Below are positions 17,901 through 25,607 of a stretch of 25,877 nt of DNA, piece after piece (position 1 is the first letter of the stretch; every line of letters starts with the position of its first letter). The stretch covers positions 1-25,877 of IMG/VR virus record IMGVR_UViG_3300027837_000004. The stretch is one strand, 5' to 3'. The stretch is from a virus. The position numbers and the translations under genes are program-made. The notes beneath the pieces are model-generated. The model had not been told where the DNA came from. It saw only the letters and a list, made by a program, of their open reading frames with translations, and made no database searches.

Positions 17901-20900
17901 TGGATAGGCTAAACGAGGAGTTAACAAGAATAAAAGGAGAAAGAGAATCCGTATTTGACAAAAAAGATCAGGAAATTCAAGATATTCTTAAAGATATAGA
18001 CGGCCCAGGCAATAAAGTAGAAGCTGCCGCAAACGTGGAACTATATTTTTACTCAAAAAACATAATTAAAGGACAAGACAATGTAAACTCTACTGAAATT
18101 AATAGTGCTGAGCAATTAGAAGAATATGTTAATCAAAAAGTCGAAGACGAGAAAGGCAACGAAAAAGACAAGTTTAACGAAGAAGAAAAAAATAGCCTTA
18201 GAAAAGGATACGCAGACAGGAGTAACGCGGCAAACCCAACCGTTCAAGGCAAAACCTCTAATGAGATAGTCTTATTTAAAGAAAACATAATAGCAAGTGC
18301 TCTTACACAAGATAGATATAACGGTAGAATTGCCGCCATGTCCCCTCTTCATGAACTTGGGCATATACAAACCCGAAACGCGGGTATTATTAAAAACGAC
18401 AGGGTTGTAGGCGATGGCAAAAAAATGGTGGAGGGCATAATAGCTGAGGTTACGGCGCTAAGAGAAGCTGGCACTATTTCAAAAGAAGTTTTTGATATTT
18501 TCAACAAGAGAGTAAAGGGGTATAAGAAGGACTATTACACTGACACCAACGGGATAGATGCGGACGAGCTGATACAGCTAGTAGCGGATTTAACCAACAT
18601 AGGCGCTTTACCAAAAAGCTCATATAATAAAGTATATGAAATAAAAACAGGCATAAATTCTATAATGCGTTTCTTAAATGGAGATGCCTCTATGTACTTT
18701 AAGTTAGACGATGCTAACTCTATATTCCAGTTTGTTTCTAGTTGGACTAAAAAAGCTATAAAAGGCAAAAGCTTAAACATTATTGATGACGAAGAGGAAG
18801 GTACTACGAAGCTTAGCCGTAAGCTTACCGAAGCGGAAGAAAACAGAATGGAAGCTATTGACGAGGAGATTGGCGAAATAAGCGATGAGCTAATGCAAGG
18901 CTTTATAGATCAGGATACCCATGACAAAAGAATTGCAAAGCTCGAGGAGGAATACGAGAACATCGAAAATCCACCTAAGGTAGAGGTTAAAGCAAAGCCT
19001 AAGGCTAAGCCCAAAGCTAAAAAAGAATCCGATATTGACGCGCCTCAAGCATCTAAGAAAGACGAGCAAAAATTAAGCGATGTTACCGCAAAATCTAAAA
19101 AGAAATTAGATGCTGTAGGTAATAATCCTGAAGGATTTGACGCAAATGACCCTGTTATATACGAAACGTTAGACGGAATGATCCGATCTAAAGCAAAAGC
19201 ATTTAAAACAGCAGGTAACAATATAGTTAATCTTACAAATCTTCCGGGGTTTGAAATGGATAACATGGTTAGCGAAACCATAGCCAGTCTTATACCTTAT
19301 ATAAAGAAATTTGACCCTGCTAAAAACGACTCCCTGTTCGGCTATACAATGGCTCAACTAAGTAATAGGATGAGAGGTGCGTTAAAGACCGGTAGAGTGA
19401 CTGAAAACGCTTTTACGGAAGACGTAACAGCGGCTAAGAACATTACAGCAGAAGAAAGTTCAAACGAAGTAAAAGAAAAGCCTAAATACAGAAGCTTAAC
19501 AGACGCGGGTGTAGTATCAGGTGAAGTAATAAAGGCTATAAAAGCTAAGTTAAAAACGGTACTTCGTACTTTAAAATCCAGAATGGATGCCGCTATATCT
19601 AACAATCGTACTGTAACTCCGCTCATGGCAGAGATACAATTTGAAATGGGTAAGCAAGCCGATATAGATCTTAAAACAGCTATGGGTGGCAAGAAAGACG
19701 GTAAGCTTAGAAAGTTTTTACTTAGGACTAAAAAGGCAACGTTACAAAACATGACCACAACCTGGTTAATGGGTAAAGATGGTCAAGGTGGAATACCTCA
19801 AGCAATACAAAAGAAAGTAGACGGTAAATGGGTTTCATATCCAGCGTGGGTTGGTAAAAAAATAGATAGGGAAAAAACAAGCACCGATGATGCAGGTAGA
19901 ACGTCAGGAGCTTCGCTTGTAAGAAGACATCCAAACATAGTCAATTACAAGAATGTAGACGAAGTTATTGATGATGACGCCTATTTAGCTCAATTTCTAG
20001 ACGAAACTGGTAACCCTATAAGGGGTAGAAAAGAAGCATTAGCTAAAGCTATGGCTGAAGAAATTTCATTTGAAATATTTACTTCTGAAATAGTAAATCC
20101 AGCTAGTGAAATAAGCGAAGCCTTTGAAGCTAATCAAGAAATGCTGGGTGCTGTTATTGCTGATAATTTAGTAGAGCAAATACAAAACGATGCCGATAGA
20201 GGTAACGTTAAGTTTAGTATTGGTACTAAAAATAGTGCGTTAGAAAAGGCTCGTAAAGACCTTACTGGTTACTTAAAAGCTAATTTTAAAAATGAATTAG
20301 CACAAGGAGATTTTAGTAATCCAGAAAAATTAAAAGAATTAAGAGCGGATTATCCAGAATTAAATACGCTTTGGCAAAGATTGGTTGACCTACATGTGAT
20401 GGGTATGTTTAATAACAAGTCTGTAACCGACAAGTCAATAGAACAATATTTAAAATTTTATGATGCAGGTAATACAGATTTAACAACTTACCTAAACGCT
20501 GTAGTTGATAGTGCGGCTGGGGATATAGCAAATATATTTAACGAAAATGCTAAAGATATTTCTTTTGCTAATCTTTCAGAAACTGCAAAGATAGAAGTTG
20601 ATTTAGGCCTTAAAAATCTTTTTCTCAGTCTCATAGAAAGCAAGGGCAACGTAGGGGGAGTAAACGCTTTTATACGCATGTTCCAGCCAGGTTTAACCAC
20701 GGGTACCGGTCAAAGCATATACGGCACTAATGCAGGGTTCATGAGTTTTGTCAAGAAACTACAAGAGGAAAATACAAAAATAGACGCTGCTATTAAAGAG
20801 TCAGGATTAGAGCTCGTAGAAAATAAAAATGGAAAAGGGTTTACTTTTTTCTCTAAAGAATCTAAAAACAGCAAAAATAAAATTAAAACTACTTCCGTGC

Positions 20901-23900
20901 TTGTGCAGGAAGCCAATGCGTCCGATTTTAGAAAACTTATTGCCGGCACAGGTTACGGCGTTAAATTTAAAGATAGATTTGACTTAAGCGAAAAAAGTGC
21001 TATTCAATTTATGGAGATGGTAGAGCAGCTTAAAAAGCTAGTGAGTTTAGAAAATGACGGCGTTACCCCTTTAGCCGCTGCTATTATAATGGGTTCTCAA
21101 GGAAAGAGTATGCGTACCGCCGCTAAAACTTTAGCAAAGCTTAGATCCTTTTACAAAGGCGATGGGATAACAGCAGAAGATTATACATTTGAGCACGGTA
21201 CACCTACTAAGCAATTGCTAATTGCCGCGTCTAATTACATAATGGGCAGAGGTGTATCAAAAGCAGCTGTACAAAGTATTATTGATAAGAGCCAAATAAC
21301 AATACTTCCAAAAGATATAGCTAAATCTATTGATGCGGTTAGCCAATCAACATTTCCTGTAGCGGGAGCGTTAAAAGAGAAAAATCCAGGGGACACAAGG
21401 ATGTTTACCGATCGAATGACTATCCTACACCCGGGGTTTACAAAAAATAATGTACTAGATTTGCAAGAGCTAAGTGATTTAGATGAAGCTAAAGCTGATG
21501 AAATAGTAAAAAACTATTCCAAATTTTCAAAAAACTTAAGCGGTCCCACATACACAAAAAATATTAACGGGCAAAAAGCTATAAATAACGCGGCGAGCAT
21601 TAAATTTTCTAAGAACCCTAAAGGCATTAGTGTATTCGACTTCGACGACACGCTAGCTCGAACAAAAAGTAATGTGCTATACGTTATGCCTGGCAACCCG
21701 TCTAAAGTTACAGAAAAAGAATTTAGTAATTTATCTAACCAAGAAAAAGTATACTATCACGGTACCTCTGCGGTAGTAGACCAAAAATTTGTAAATAAAG
21801 AAATAGTTAAAGATTTTCCAGAAGGAGCATCCTCATTTAGTGTTCAAATGCAAGGGCTGGGCAAGCATTATACAAAAAGTTTAGATAATGCAAAGTCTTT
21901 TATAGATCATAGAAACAGAAAAGATAACACGGGAACAGTTGCAGCTGTATCTATATCTGCTAATAATCCTAAGCAATTTAAGACCTACCAGGATCTTTTA
22001 AATGACATTAAAAGTACTGTTAAAAATAAAGATATATCTATTTCTGAAAGAAATAAAGAGTATTTAAACATCTTAAAAAGCGAAGGGTTTGATTCCATAA
22101 TTTATAAAGAGGGGCCTAGTTATAATCCTGGCAAGAAGAGTCTGATGGCAGAAGCTGTTATTCCTTTTAATAGCACAAAAAAATTAATAGGATCTGCGGA
22201 TTATAATCAACGTAATGAAGGAATCGTACAAGGATCTGCGGTAGCTGTAAAACAAGGCAAGCTAAACGCAGCTGAATTTGCCGCTAAGTCCGAAGCTATG
22301 CTTGAGCAAGGCGCTGAGTTTGACTTCAGCGAATTTAGTAAAGTAATGAAGGGCGAGTTAGGCCCGCTATTTAGCGAAGCTCAAAAGAAAGAAGGTAAGT
22401 ATACTAATAAAGATATATTTGTTTTAACAGCAAGGCCGGCAAATTCAGCCAGAGCAATACATGAATTTTTAAAGTCGGAAGGCTTAAACATACCTATAGA
22501 GAACATTACAGGCTTAGGTAATGGATCACCTAAAGCTAAAGCTGACTGGATGGTTGGCAAAATAGCCGAAGGTTATAATGATTTTTACTTTGCTGACGAT
22601 CACATGGGTAATGTTAAAGCTGTAGGTAAAGCGCTTAAAGGTAAAGGCGTTAAAGGGCAAACGGAATTGTCTATAGTAGATTTTAAAAATCAACCTAAAG
22701 CTGTAAGAGATATACTTAACACGTTTGATGTTAAAGGACCCACACAAAGATCTAGAGTTAAGTTTAGCAGACAGTTAAATAAAAACTTTAATGACATGCT
22801 TGAAAGAGCCTCTGGTATAAAATCTAGAAAAAGATTAACTAGGGTTGAAGGCGAAATACTAGGTAGAAACAAAGGCAGATGGAAATATTGGATGCCATCG
22901 TCACTTGATGATTTTAGAGGCTTAACGGAATACACATTTGCTGGTAGGGGAAGACAAGGGGATGCTGATCAAAAGTTTTTTCAAGACGCTTTAGTTACTC
23001 CGTACTGGAGAGCAATAAACGAAATAGATATAGTAAAGCAATCTCTTAAGAACGGATTTGCAGCGCTAAATAAGCAATACAAACCCGTATTAAAAAAGTT
23101 AGGTAAGAAAGTACCTGGCATGGCATATACACATGATCAGGCGTTGCGTGTGTACCTTTGGAATAAAGCAGGGCATGAAATACCAGGGCTTACTAGAAAG
23201 CAAGAGAGAGAGCTTGTTAGGTTTGTTCAGGGAGACGCACAGTTAATGGCTTACGCGAATGGAGCGCTTCAAGTAGCTCAGAAAAAAGAATGGTCTAAGC
23301 CGTCTGAATATTGGTCTGTGCAAACTATATTATCTGATATTAATAACTTTACAGAAAAAACAGGTAGAAAAGAATACCTTAAAGAATTCATAGACAATTC
23401 CGATCTAATATTTAGCGAAAACAACCTAAACAAAATAGAAGCTATTTACGGCAAAGCTCATAGAGAAGCTATTGAGGATATATTATACCGTATGAAAAAC
23501 GGTGTAAACAGAGCTGCTGGTATGAAAAAGAATGAGCAAATATGGAACAATTGGTTAAACAATTCAATTGGAGCTATTATGTTCTTTAATAGAAGATCCG
23601 CGTTATTGCAACTGCTATCTACGGTAAACTTTATAAACTGGAGTGATAATAATCCTATGAAAGCAGCCGCCGCATTTGCAGACCAAAAGCAATATTGGAC
23701 TGATTTTGCAATGATATTTAATTCGCCTAAGCTAAAGCAAAGAAGGTCAGGATTAAAGACGGACGTTAACGCAGCGGAACTTGCTAGCGCGGTTACAGGT
23801 GCTACCGACAAAGCCACAGCCGCGTTAAACTATTTACTTAAAATAGGATTTACCCCTACTCAAATGGTGGATAGTTTTGCCATAGCCGCGGGTGGCGCTA

Positions 23901-25105
23901 CATTCTATAGAAATAGAGTCAACACTTACTTAAACCAAAAGGACGCAGACGGCAAGCCTAAATACACGCGAAAGCAAGCAGAAGATAAGGCCTTTAAAGA
24001 TTTTATTCCTATTTCAGATGAAACACAGCAATCAGGAGATCCAGCATTAATATCCTCTGATCAGTCTAGCTCTTTAGGTAGAATCGTATTAAACTTTATG
24101 AATACGCCTATACAATTAAATAGATCAATTAAGAAGTCTGCTCAAAATATATACAATAGAAGAAGAGAGCCGGGTATGACTCAAGCTCAAAGTGATTTTA
24201 CAAACTTTAGCAAAATAATATACTACGGAACTATACAGAATGCTATTTTCTCTGCGCTTCAAGCGGCTATGTTTGCTCTTATCCCAGGATTTAACGACGA
24301 CGAAGATGAGGAAGGCAGCCTAACAATGGAGGAAAGAACAGAGAAAAAGATTTTTGGGGTTGTAAATTCAATGGTTGACACAACTCTTAAAGGAGGTTTT
24401 GGTTTACCTGGGGCAGTTGTATCTATTTTAAAGAACGCTATAATAGAATATCAAAAGCAAAAAGATCGAGGATTCCTAGCAGATGATTCTAAAACACTTA
24501 TAGCTTTGCTTAATGTATCACCTGCTGTAGGATCTAAAGCTAGAAAAATTGTAAACTTTGCTAAAGGTGAAAGATTCGACAAAGAAGTTATAAGCGAAAG
24601 GGGCTGGGATGTTACTATAGACGGCAAATTTAATTTAAGTCCAAGATGGAATTCCGCAGGTAATCTTGTAGAGGGCCTTACTAATGTACCAATGGCTAGA
24701 GTAGTGGACGAGGTTAATTCCATTACGGAGGCGTTGGATTCTAGAAACACTGCATGGCAAAGAATAGCTTTAGCATTAGGTTGGAAAACCTGGAATGTTG
24801 GTGCTAAGAACGAAGAAAACGATATGCTAGAGTTTAAAATTAAATCAGAAAACAAAGAACGTAAGGAAGAAGAAAGAAAAGAAAAAAGAAAGCAGGAAAA
24901 GCTTCTTAAGGAAATGAAGGAGAAAGATAGAAGATCTAAATTGACGCAAGATGAAAGAGATATAGAGGATTTTATTAAGAAAGAAAAAAGAAAAATAAAA
25001 TCTAGGAATACAAGAGCTAAAAACAAAAAGAAAAAAGATTCAATAGCCCTTGCTGAAGAACTAAAAATGCAAAAAATAGAAATAGAAGCTAACAAAAATA
25101 AATAA
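14993..25105 (+). CDS. Giant 3370-residue polyvalent-type virion protein
   Basis: This single open frame covers 10.1 kb with no internal stop. In order it has: a short N-terminal domain (residues 1-37); an acidic disordered linker (about 38-85); charged coiled coils (about 230-520); glycine-rich hydrophobic segments (about 617-637, 797-809 and 847-867); a zincin-like motif HELGH (1120-1124); an acidic/Lys linker (about 1275-1375); a sigma region 2-like segment (about 1385-1465); helical regions of unknown role; a HAD phosphatase-like domain (about 2206-2590) with an ART-like domain inside it (about 2250-2404); a long C-terminal module (about 2592-3100) with another hydrophobic helix (about 3075-3098); and a Lys/Glu-rich coiled tail (about 3280-3370). 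This is the architecture of phage polyvalent proteins (Iyer and Aravind), believed to be delivered with DNA to counter host defences or modify host targets. It follows the internal-protein genes and precedes lysis genes. Virion location and target are inference. Confidence 0.8.
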   Translation: MPRYKVIINGDVGFKNVKEENIEIFLAKYPGAVLVEETPPTENFQNGDAETDASVTPETSQASNGDSNLENGSLEEQEQPVKIEFEGDLERKPKKIEYIKFKGGQEVRSDLYKRDFAGKESSNGQLYPETFEEYAKLYNAPIQTKYEQPELPSPQAEALSRDIDNVTRKSPAVKNEVGISEFNLTTQWRDRKKDYSLKVDMPTYRVSKDESGNFVPDNPNDVEGSPYYMEGDKAIFVNSYEDDLKNYLGEAKYNSWKRIQEKANSVNEELTKENIHKYMDLSEIDENKIIDVVMKQKKEASSNYMINNDIPENEQFKLAAEVEANEGNLEALEIVQKNRREDAIRKKDNADFEAKFGRPLTSKETIQGRTYIPYNEEASEERLNNALKEYQASSEAEIQERYKKLDQQLNDYTERGAAPLEEIKADYDYLLGNIEENFNNTDDPEYRQLLQNQYAKTFREGNAAMSAEWNNLDQQRQVMMAESDRITKRAGQLSKFKIAQEAAYKTYELDDRMAMVMENSFLGSGAMLGASTKKFLLGDVPIAIARAYSSNDINADLAEQRILESQWYGDLVADKGAAIDYNQRLQARNEEKLFRASLDNKGLSTSDYLGMVMVDNSPSILVALATSGSAGLVNIGGRMVAKNVVRSALTKAAGKSGVQNLGTAMTAAAWNKGTTNIATSVFFTMEAGGQMANLEIAQREAAKIKEEITQALLETDDPTEISELKKILADQEDLLNMSQVQKSFSSLVYGGTASIAERFGTLGFINNFQKYSRAIGYNQFRQVMNRSMARALSKTVGATTAVGIGGGIEYLEEGFTLVGQNFSDIVILGEDKNLFEGLDKDFAANTMITSFAIGGPMASQNIYSAIASEFRNSREAKKEAKLRTEILEIQKELNSGQLTADAKSILEKRRKVALKELALENTNIVLKINDLTPQEFEAITEANREIRLLEKEAAALGASGDVSSWSNKEMDRLNEELTRIKGERESVFDKKDQEIQDILKDIDGPGNKVEAAANVELYFYSKNIIKGQDNVNSTEINSAEQLEEYVNQKVEDEKGNEKDKFNEEEKNSLRKGYADRSNAANPTVQGKTSNEIVLFKENIIASALTQDRYNGRIAAMSPLHELGHIQTRNAGIIKNDRVVGDGKKMVEGIIAEVTALREAGTISKEVFDIFNKRVKGYKKDYYTDTNGIDADELIQLVADLTNIGALPKSSYNKVYEIKTGINSIMRFLNGDASMYFKLDDANSIFQFVSSWTKKAIKGKSLNIIDDEEEGTTKLSRKLTEAEENRMEAIDEEIGEISDELMQGFIDQDTHDKRIAKLEEEYENIENPPKVEVKAKPKAKPKAKKESDIDAPQASKKDEQKLSDVTAKSKKKLDAVGNNPEGFDANDPVIYETLDGMIRSKAKAFKTAGNNIVNLTNLPGFEMDNMVSETIASLIPYIKKFDPAKNDSLFGYTMAQLSNRMRGALKTGRVTENAFTEDVTAAKNITAEESSNEVKEKPKYRSLTDAGVVSGEVIKAIKAKLKTVLRTLKSRMDAAISNNRTVTPLMAEIQFEMGKQADIDLKTAMGGKKDGKLRKFLLRTKKATLQNMTTTWLMGKDGQGGIPQAIQKKVDGKWVSYPAWVGKKIDREKTSTDDAGRTSGASLVRRHPNIVNYKNVDEVIDDDAYLAQFLDETGNPIRGRKEALAKAMAEEISFEIFTSEIVNPASEISEAFEANQEMLGAVIADNLVEQIQNDADRGNVKFSIGTKNSALEKARKDLTGYLKANFKNELAQGDFSNPEKLKELRADYPELNTLWQRLVDLHVMGMFNNKSVTDKSIEQYLKFYDAGNTDLTTYLNAVVDSAAGDIANIFNENAKDISFANLSETAKIEVDLGLKNLFLSLIESKGNVGGVNAFIRMFQPGLTTGTGQSIYGTNAGFMSFVKKLQEENTKIDAAIKESGLELVENKNGKGFTFFSKESKNSKNKIKTTSVLVQEANASDFRKLIAGTGYGVKFKDRFDLSEKSAIQFMEMVEQLKKLVSLENDGVTPLAAAIIMGSQGKSMRTAAKTLAKLRSFYKGDGITAEDYTFEHGTPTKQLLIAASNYIMGRGVSKAAVQSIIDKSQITILPKDIAKSIDAVSQSTFPVAGALKEKNPGDTRMFTDRMTILHPGFTKNNVLDLQELSDLDEAKADEIVKNYSKFSKNLSGPTYTKNINGQKAINNAASIKFSKNPKGISVFDFDDTLARTKSNVLYVMPGNPSKVTEKEFSNLSNQEKVYYHGTSAVVDQKFVNKEIVKDFPEGASSFSVQMQGLGKHYTKSLDNAKSFIDHRNRKDNTGTVAAVSISANNPKQFKTYQDLLNDIKSTVKNKDISISERNKEYLNILKSEGFDSIIYKEGPSYNPGKKSLMAEAVIPFNSTKKLIGSADYNQRNEGIVQGSAVAVKQGKLNAAEFAAKSEAMLEQGAEFDFSEFSKVMKGELGPLFSEAQKKEGKYTNKDIFVLTARPANSARAIHEFLKSEGLNIPIENITGLGNGSPKAKADWMVGKIAEGYNDFYFADDHMGNVKAVGKALKGKGVKGQTELSIVDFKNQPKAVRDILNTFDVKGPTQRSRVKFSRQLNKNFNDMLERASGIKSRKRLTRVEGEILGRNKGRWKYWMPSSLDDFRGLTEYTFAGRGRQGDADQKFFQDALVTPYWRAINEIDIVKQSLKNGFAALNKQYKPVLKKLGKKVPGMAYTHDQALRVYLWNKAGHEIPGLTRKQERELVRFVQGDAQLMAYANGALQVAQKKEWSKPSEYWSVQTILSDINNFTEKTGRKEYLKEFIDNSDLIFSENNLNKIEAIYGKAHREAIEDILYRMKNGVNRAAGMKKNEQIWNNWLNNSIGAIMFFNRRSALLQLLSTVNFINWSDNNPMKAAAAFADQKQYWTDFAMIFNSPKLKQRRSGLKTDVNAAELASAVTGATDKATAALNYLLKIGFTPTQMVDSFAIAAGGATFYRNRVNTYLNQKDADGKPKYTRKQAEDKAFKDFIPISDETQQSGDPALISSDQSSSLGRIVLNFMNTPIQLNRSIKKSAQNIYNRRREPGMTQAQSDFTNFSKIIYYGTIQNAIFSALQAAMFALIPGFNDDEDEEGSLTMEERTEKKIFGVVNSMVDTTLKGGFGLPGAVVSILKNAIIEYQKQKDRGFLADDSKTLIALLNVSPAVGSKARKIVNFAKGERFDKEVISERGWDVTIDGKFNLSPRWNSAGNLVEGLTNVPMARVVDEVNSITEALDSRNTAWQRIALALGWKTWNVGAKNEENDMLEFKIKSENKERKEEERKEKRKQEKLLKEMKEKDRRSKLTQDERDIEDFIKKEKRKIKSRNTRAKNKKKKDSIALAEELKMQKIEIEANKNK
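18240..18660 (+). other. Zincin-like metalloprotease segment of the giant protein
   Basis: Residues about 1083-1222 include SPLHELGHIQ, with HELGH at 1120-1124 matching the HExxH zinc site (H1120, catalytic E1121, H1124). A candidate third ligand lies in the helices that follow (GIIAEVTALRE or DADELIQLVADL), but I cannot fix it. Zincins are a recurrent component of polyvalent proteins. The activity, and whether it cuts the giant protein itself or a host protein, is inference. Confidence 0.6.
19145..19400 (+). other. Sigma-70 region 2-like segment of the giant protein
   Basis: Residues about 1385-1470 have a helix (VIYETLDGMIRSKAKAF), then EMDNMVSETIASLIPYIKKF and FDPAKNDSLFGYTMAQLSNR (1440-1459). 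This follows the pattern of sigma factor region 2, where a D-L-x-Q-E-G helix is followed by FDPxKGxxFxTYAxxxI. No region 4 helix-turn-helix is apparent, so it would not be a complete sigma factor. It could bind host RNA polymerase, but the resemblance is by eye. Confidence 0.48.
21602..22760 (+). other. HAD phosphatase-like domain, interrupted by an inserted domain
   Basis: Motif I DFDDT is at 2216-2220 (nucleophile D2216, acid D2218), motif II LTARP at 2478-2482, a candidate motif III Lys in NGSPKAKADW, and motif IV FADDHMGN with D2535-D2536. This is a complete catalytic set for a HAD phosphohydrolase, probably nucleotide or polynucleotide directed. The domain is split after motif I by about 150 residues of ART-like sequence. 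Confidence 0.72.
21746..22203 (+). other. ADP-ribosyltransferase-like domain inserted in the HAD domain
   Basis: Residues about 2250-2404 hold YHGTS (2255-2259), GLGKHYTKSLDNAKSF (Y2293 equivalent to the second triad Tyr), VSISANNPK, GFDSIIYKEG and a final AVIPFNSTKKLIGSADYN segment. This matches the strand order of ART domains in phage polyvalent proteins: H in the first strand, Y after the GxxFT-like turn. The third triad residue, usually Glu or Gln, is not clear; the FNSTK stretch sits where it would be. NAD use is therefore likely but unproven. Confidence 0.65.
22763..24300 (+). other. C-terminal conserved-looking module of the giant protein
   Basis: Residues about 2592-3103 include WKYWMPSSLDDFRGLTEYTF, FFNRRSALLQLLSTVNFINW (about 2864-2883), FATPTQM-like GFTPTQMVDSFAIAAGGATF and the SSSLGRIVLNFMNTPIQ segment (about 3026-3042). 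I recall closely similar sequence at the C-termini of giant virion proteins in environmental podoviruses. One alternative is a large polyvalent-associated domain such as LPD38, which I cannot confirm. A hydrophobic helix follows at about 3075-3098. Confidence 0.5.
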
Positions 25106-25107
25106 CT

Positions 25108-25440
25108 ATGAACTTACCAATAACAACTAGAGTATCCAAAGCAAGATGTGGTTTATCATCGCCTAAAGGAATGGAAATATCTATGAACGCAGACGGTAGC
25201 GGCGGCGCAGTGCCTGAACGCAATCCTTCTCCTGCTAAACAAATGCACAACAAACGTTCTACAAGAAAATTCGCTAGAGCAGAAAAAGTAGCTGCTAAAG
25301 GGAAAAAAGCGGTTGACGAAGGAAGAGATAGGAAAGCTGATAGGTTATTAAAAAGAGCGGCTAAAATAGAAAATCGTGCTATCAATACGGAAGAGTGGGA
25401 AAAAAACTATAAGCCACGTAGTAGAAAAGGGGTAATGTAA
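25108..25440 (+). CDS. Small basic protein, unknown
   Basis: This 110-residue protein starts 2 bases after the stop of the giant gene. Residues 1-45 contain a glycine- and proline-containing loop (SMNADGSGGAVPERNPSPAK). Residues about 48-95 are a Lys/Arg/Ala-rich helix (for example KFARAEKVAAKGKKAVDEGR), likely nucleic-acid binding or coiled coil. The end is basic (KPRSRKGVM). No membrane segment is present. It may be packaged with the giant protein or act in assembly, but function cannot be assigned. Confidence 0.5.
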   Translation: MNLPITTRVSKARCGLSSPKGMEISMNADGSGGAVPERNPSPAKQMHNKRSTRKFARAEKVAAKGKKAVDEGRDRKADRLLKRAAKIENRAINTEEWEKNYKPRSRKGVM

Positions 25441-25451
25441 AAAAATAAAGC

Positions 25452-25607
25452 ATGAGCATAAACGAAATAAAACTATACATAATAAACGGCAGCACTTTAG
25501 GAGTAACCACTTTTACAGGTATAGAAGACTGGCTAAAGATTATATTACTATTAATAACCATAGGTTATACTATTTCAAAATGGGCGACCTTAAAAAAGAA
25601 AAAATGA
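25452..25607 (+). CDS. Holin candidate (51 residues, one membrane helix)
   Basis: The ATG at 25452 opens a 51-residue protein ending in TGA at 25605-25607. It has a short polar N-terminus, one hydrophobic helix at about residues 24-44 (WLKIILLLITIGYTI and flanks) and a positive KWATLKKKK tail, the layout of small one-helix holins. It overlaps the next gene, an M15 peptidase, in an ATGA arrangement, the classic holin-endolysin pairing. The leader is A-rich (AAAAATAAAG). The call is from topology and context; a spanin-like or regulatory membrane peptide is the alternative. Confidence 0.62.
   Translation: MSINEIKLYIINGSTLGVTTFTGIEDWLKIILLLITIGYTISKWATLKKKK

Noticed and set aside
19354-19758. 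A 134-residue open frame on the minus strand
   Set aside because: Opposite a well-supported coding region of the giant gene, with a low-complexity hydrophobic translation and no leader like those of real genes here.
24451-25095. A 214-residue open frame on the minus strand
   Set aside because: It lies opposite the Lys/Glu-rich tail of the giant protein. AAA/GAA/AGA codons read in reverse give TTT/TTC/TCT, a Phe/Ser-rich frame with few stops, so it is a shadow.
14993-25105. A virion RNA polymerase of the crAss-like type in the giant gene
   Set aside because: I looked for a DxDxD or DFDGD-type catalytic motif in a polymerase context. The only DFDD is HAD motif I, with its other HAD motifs present.
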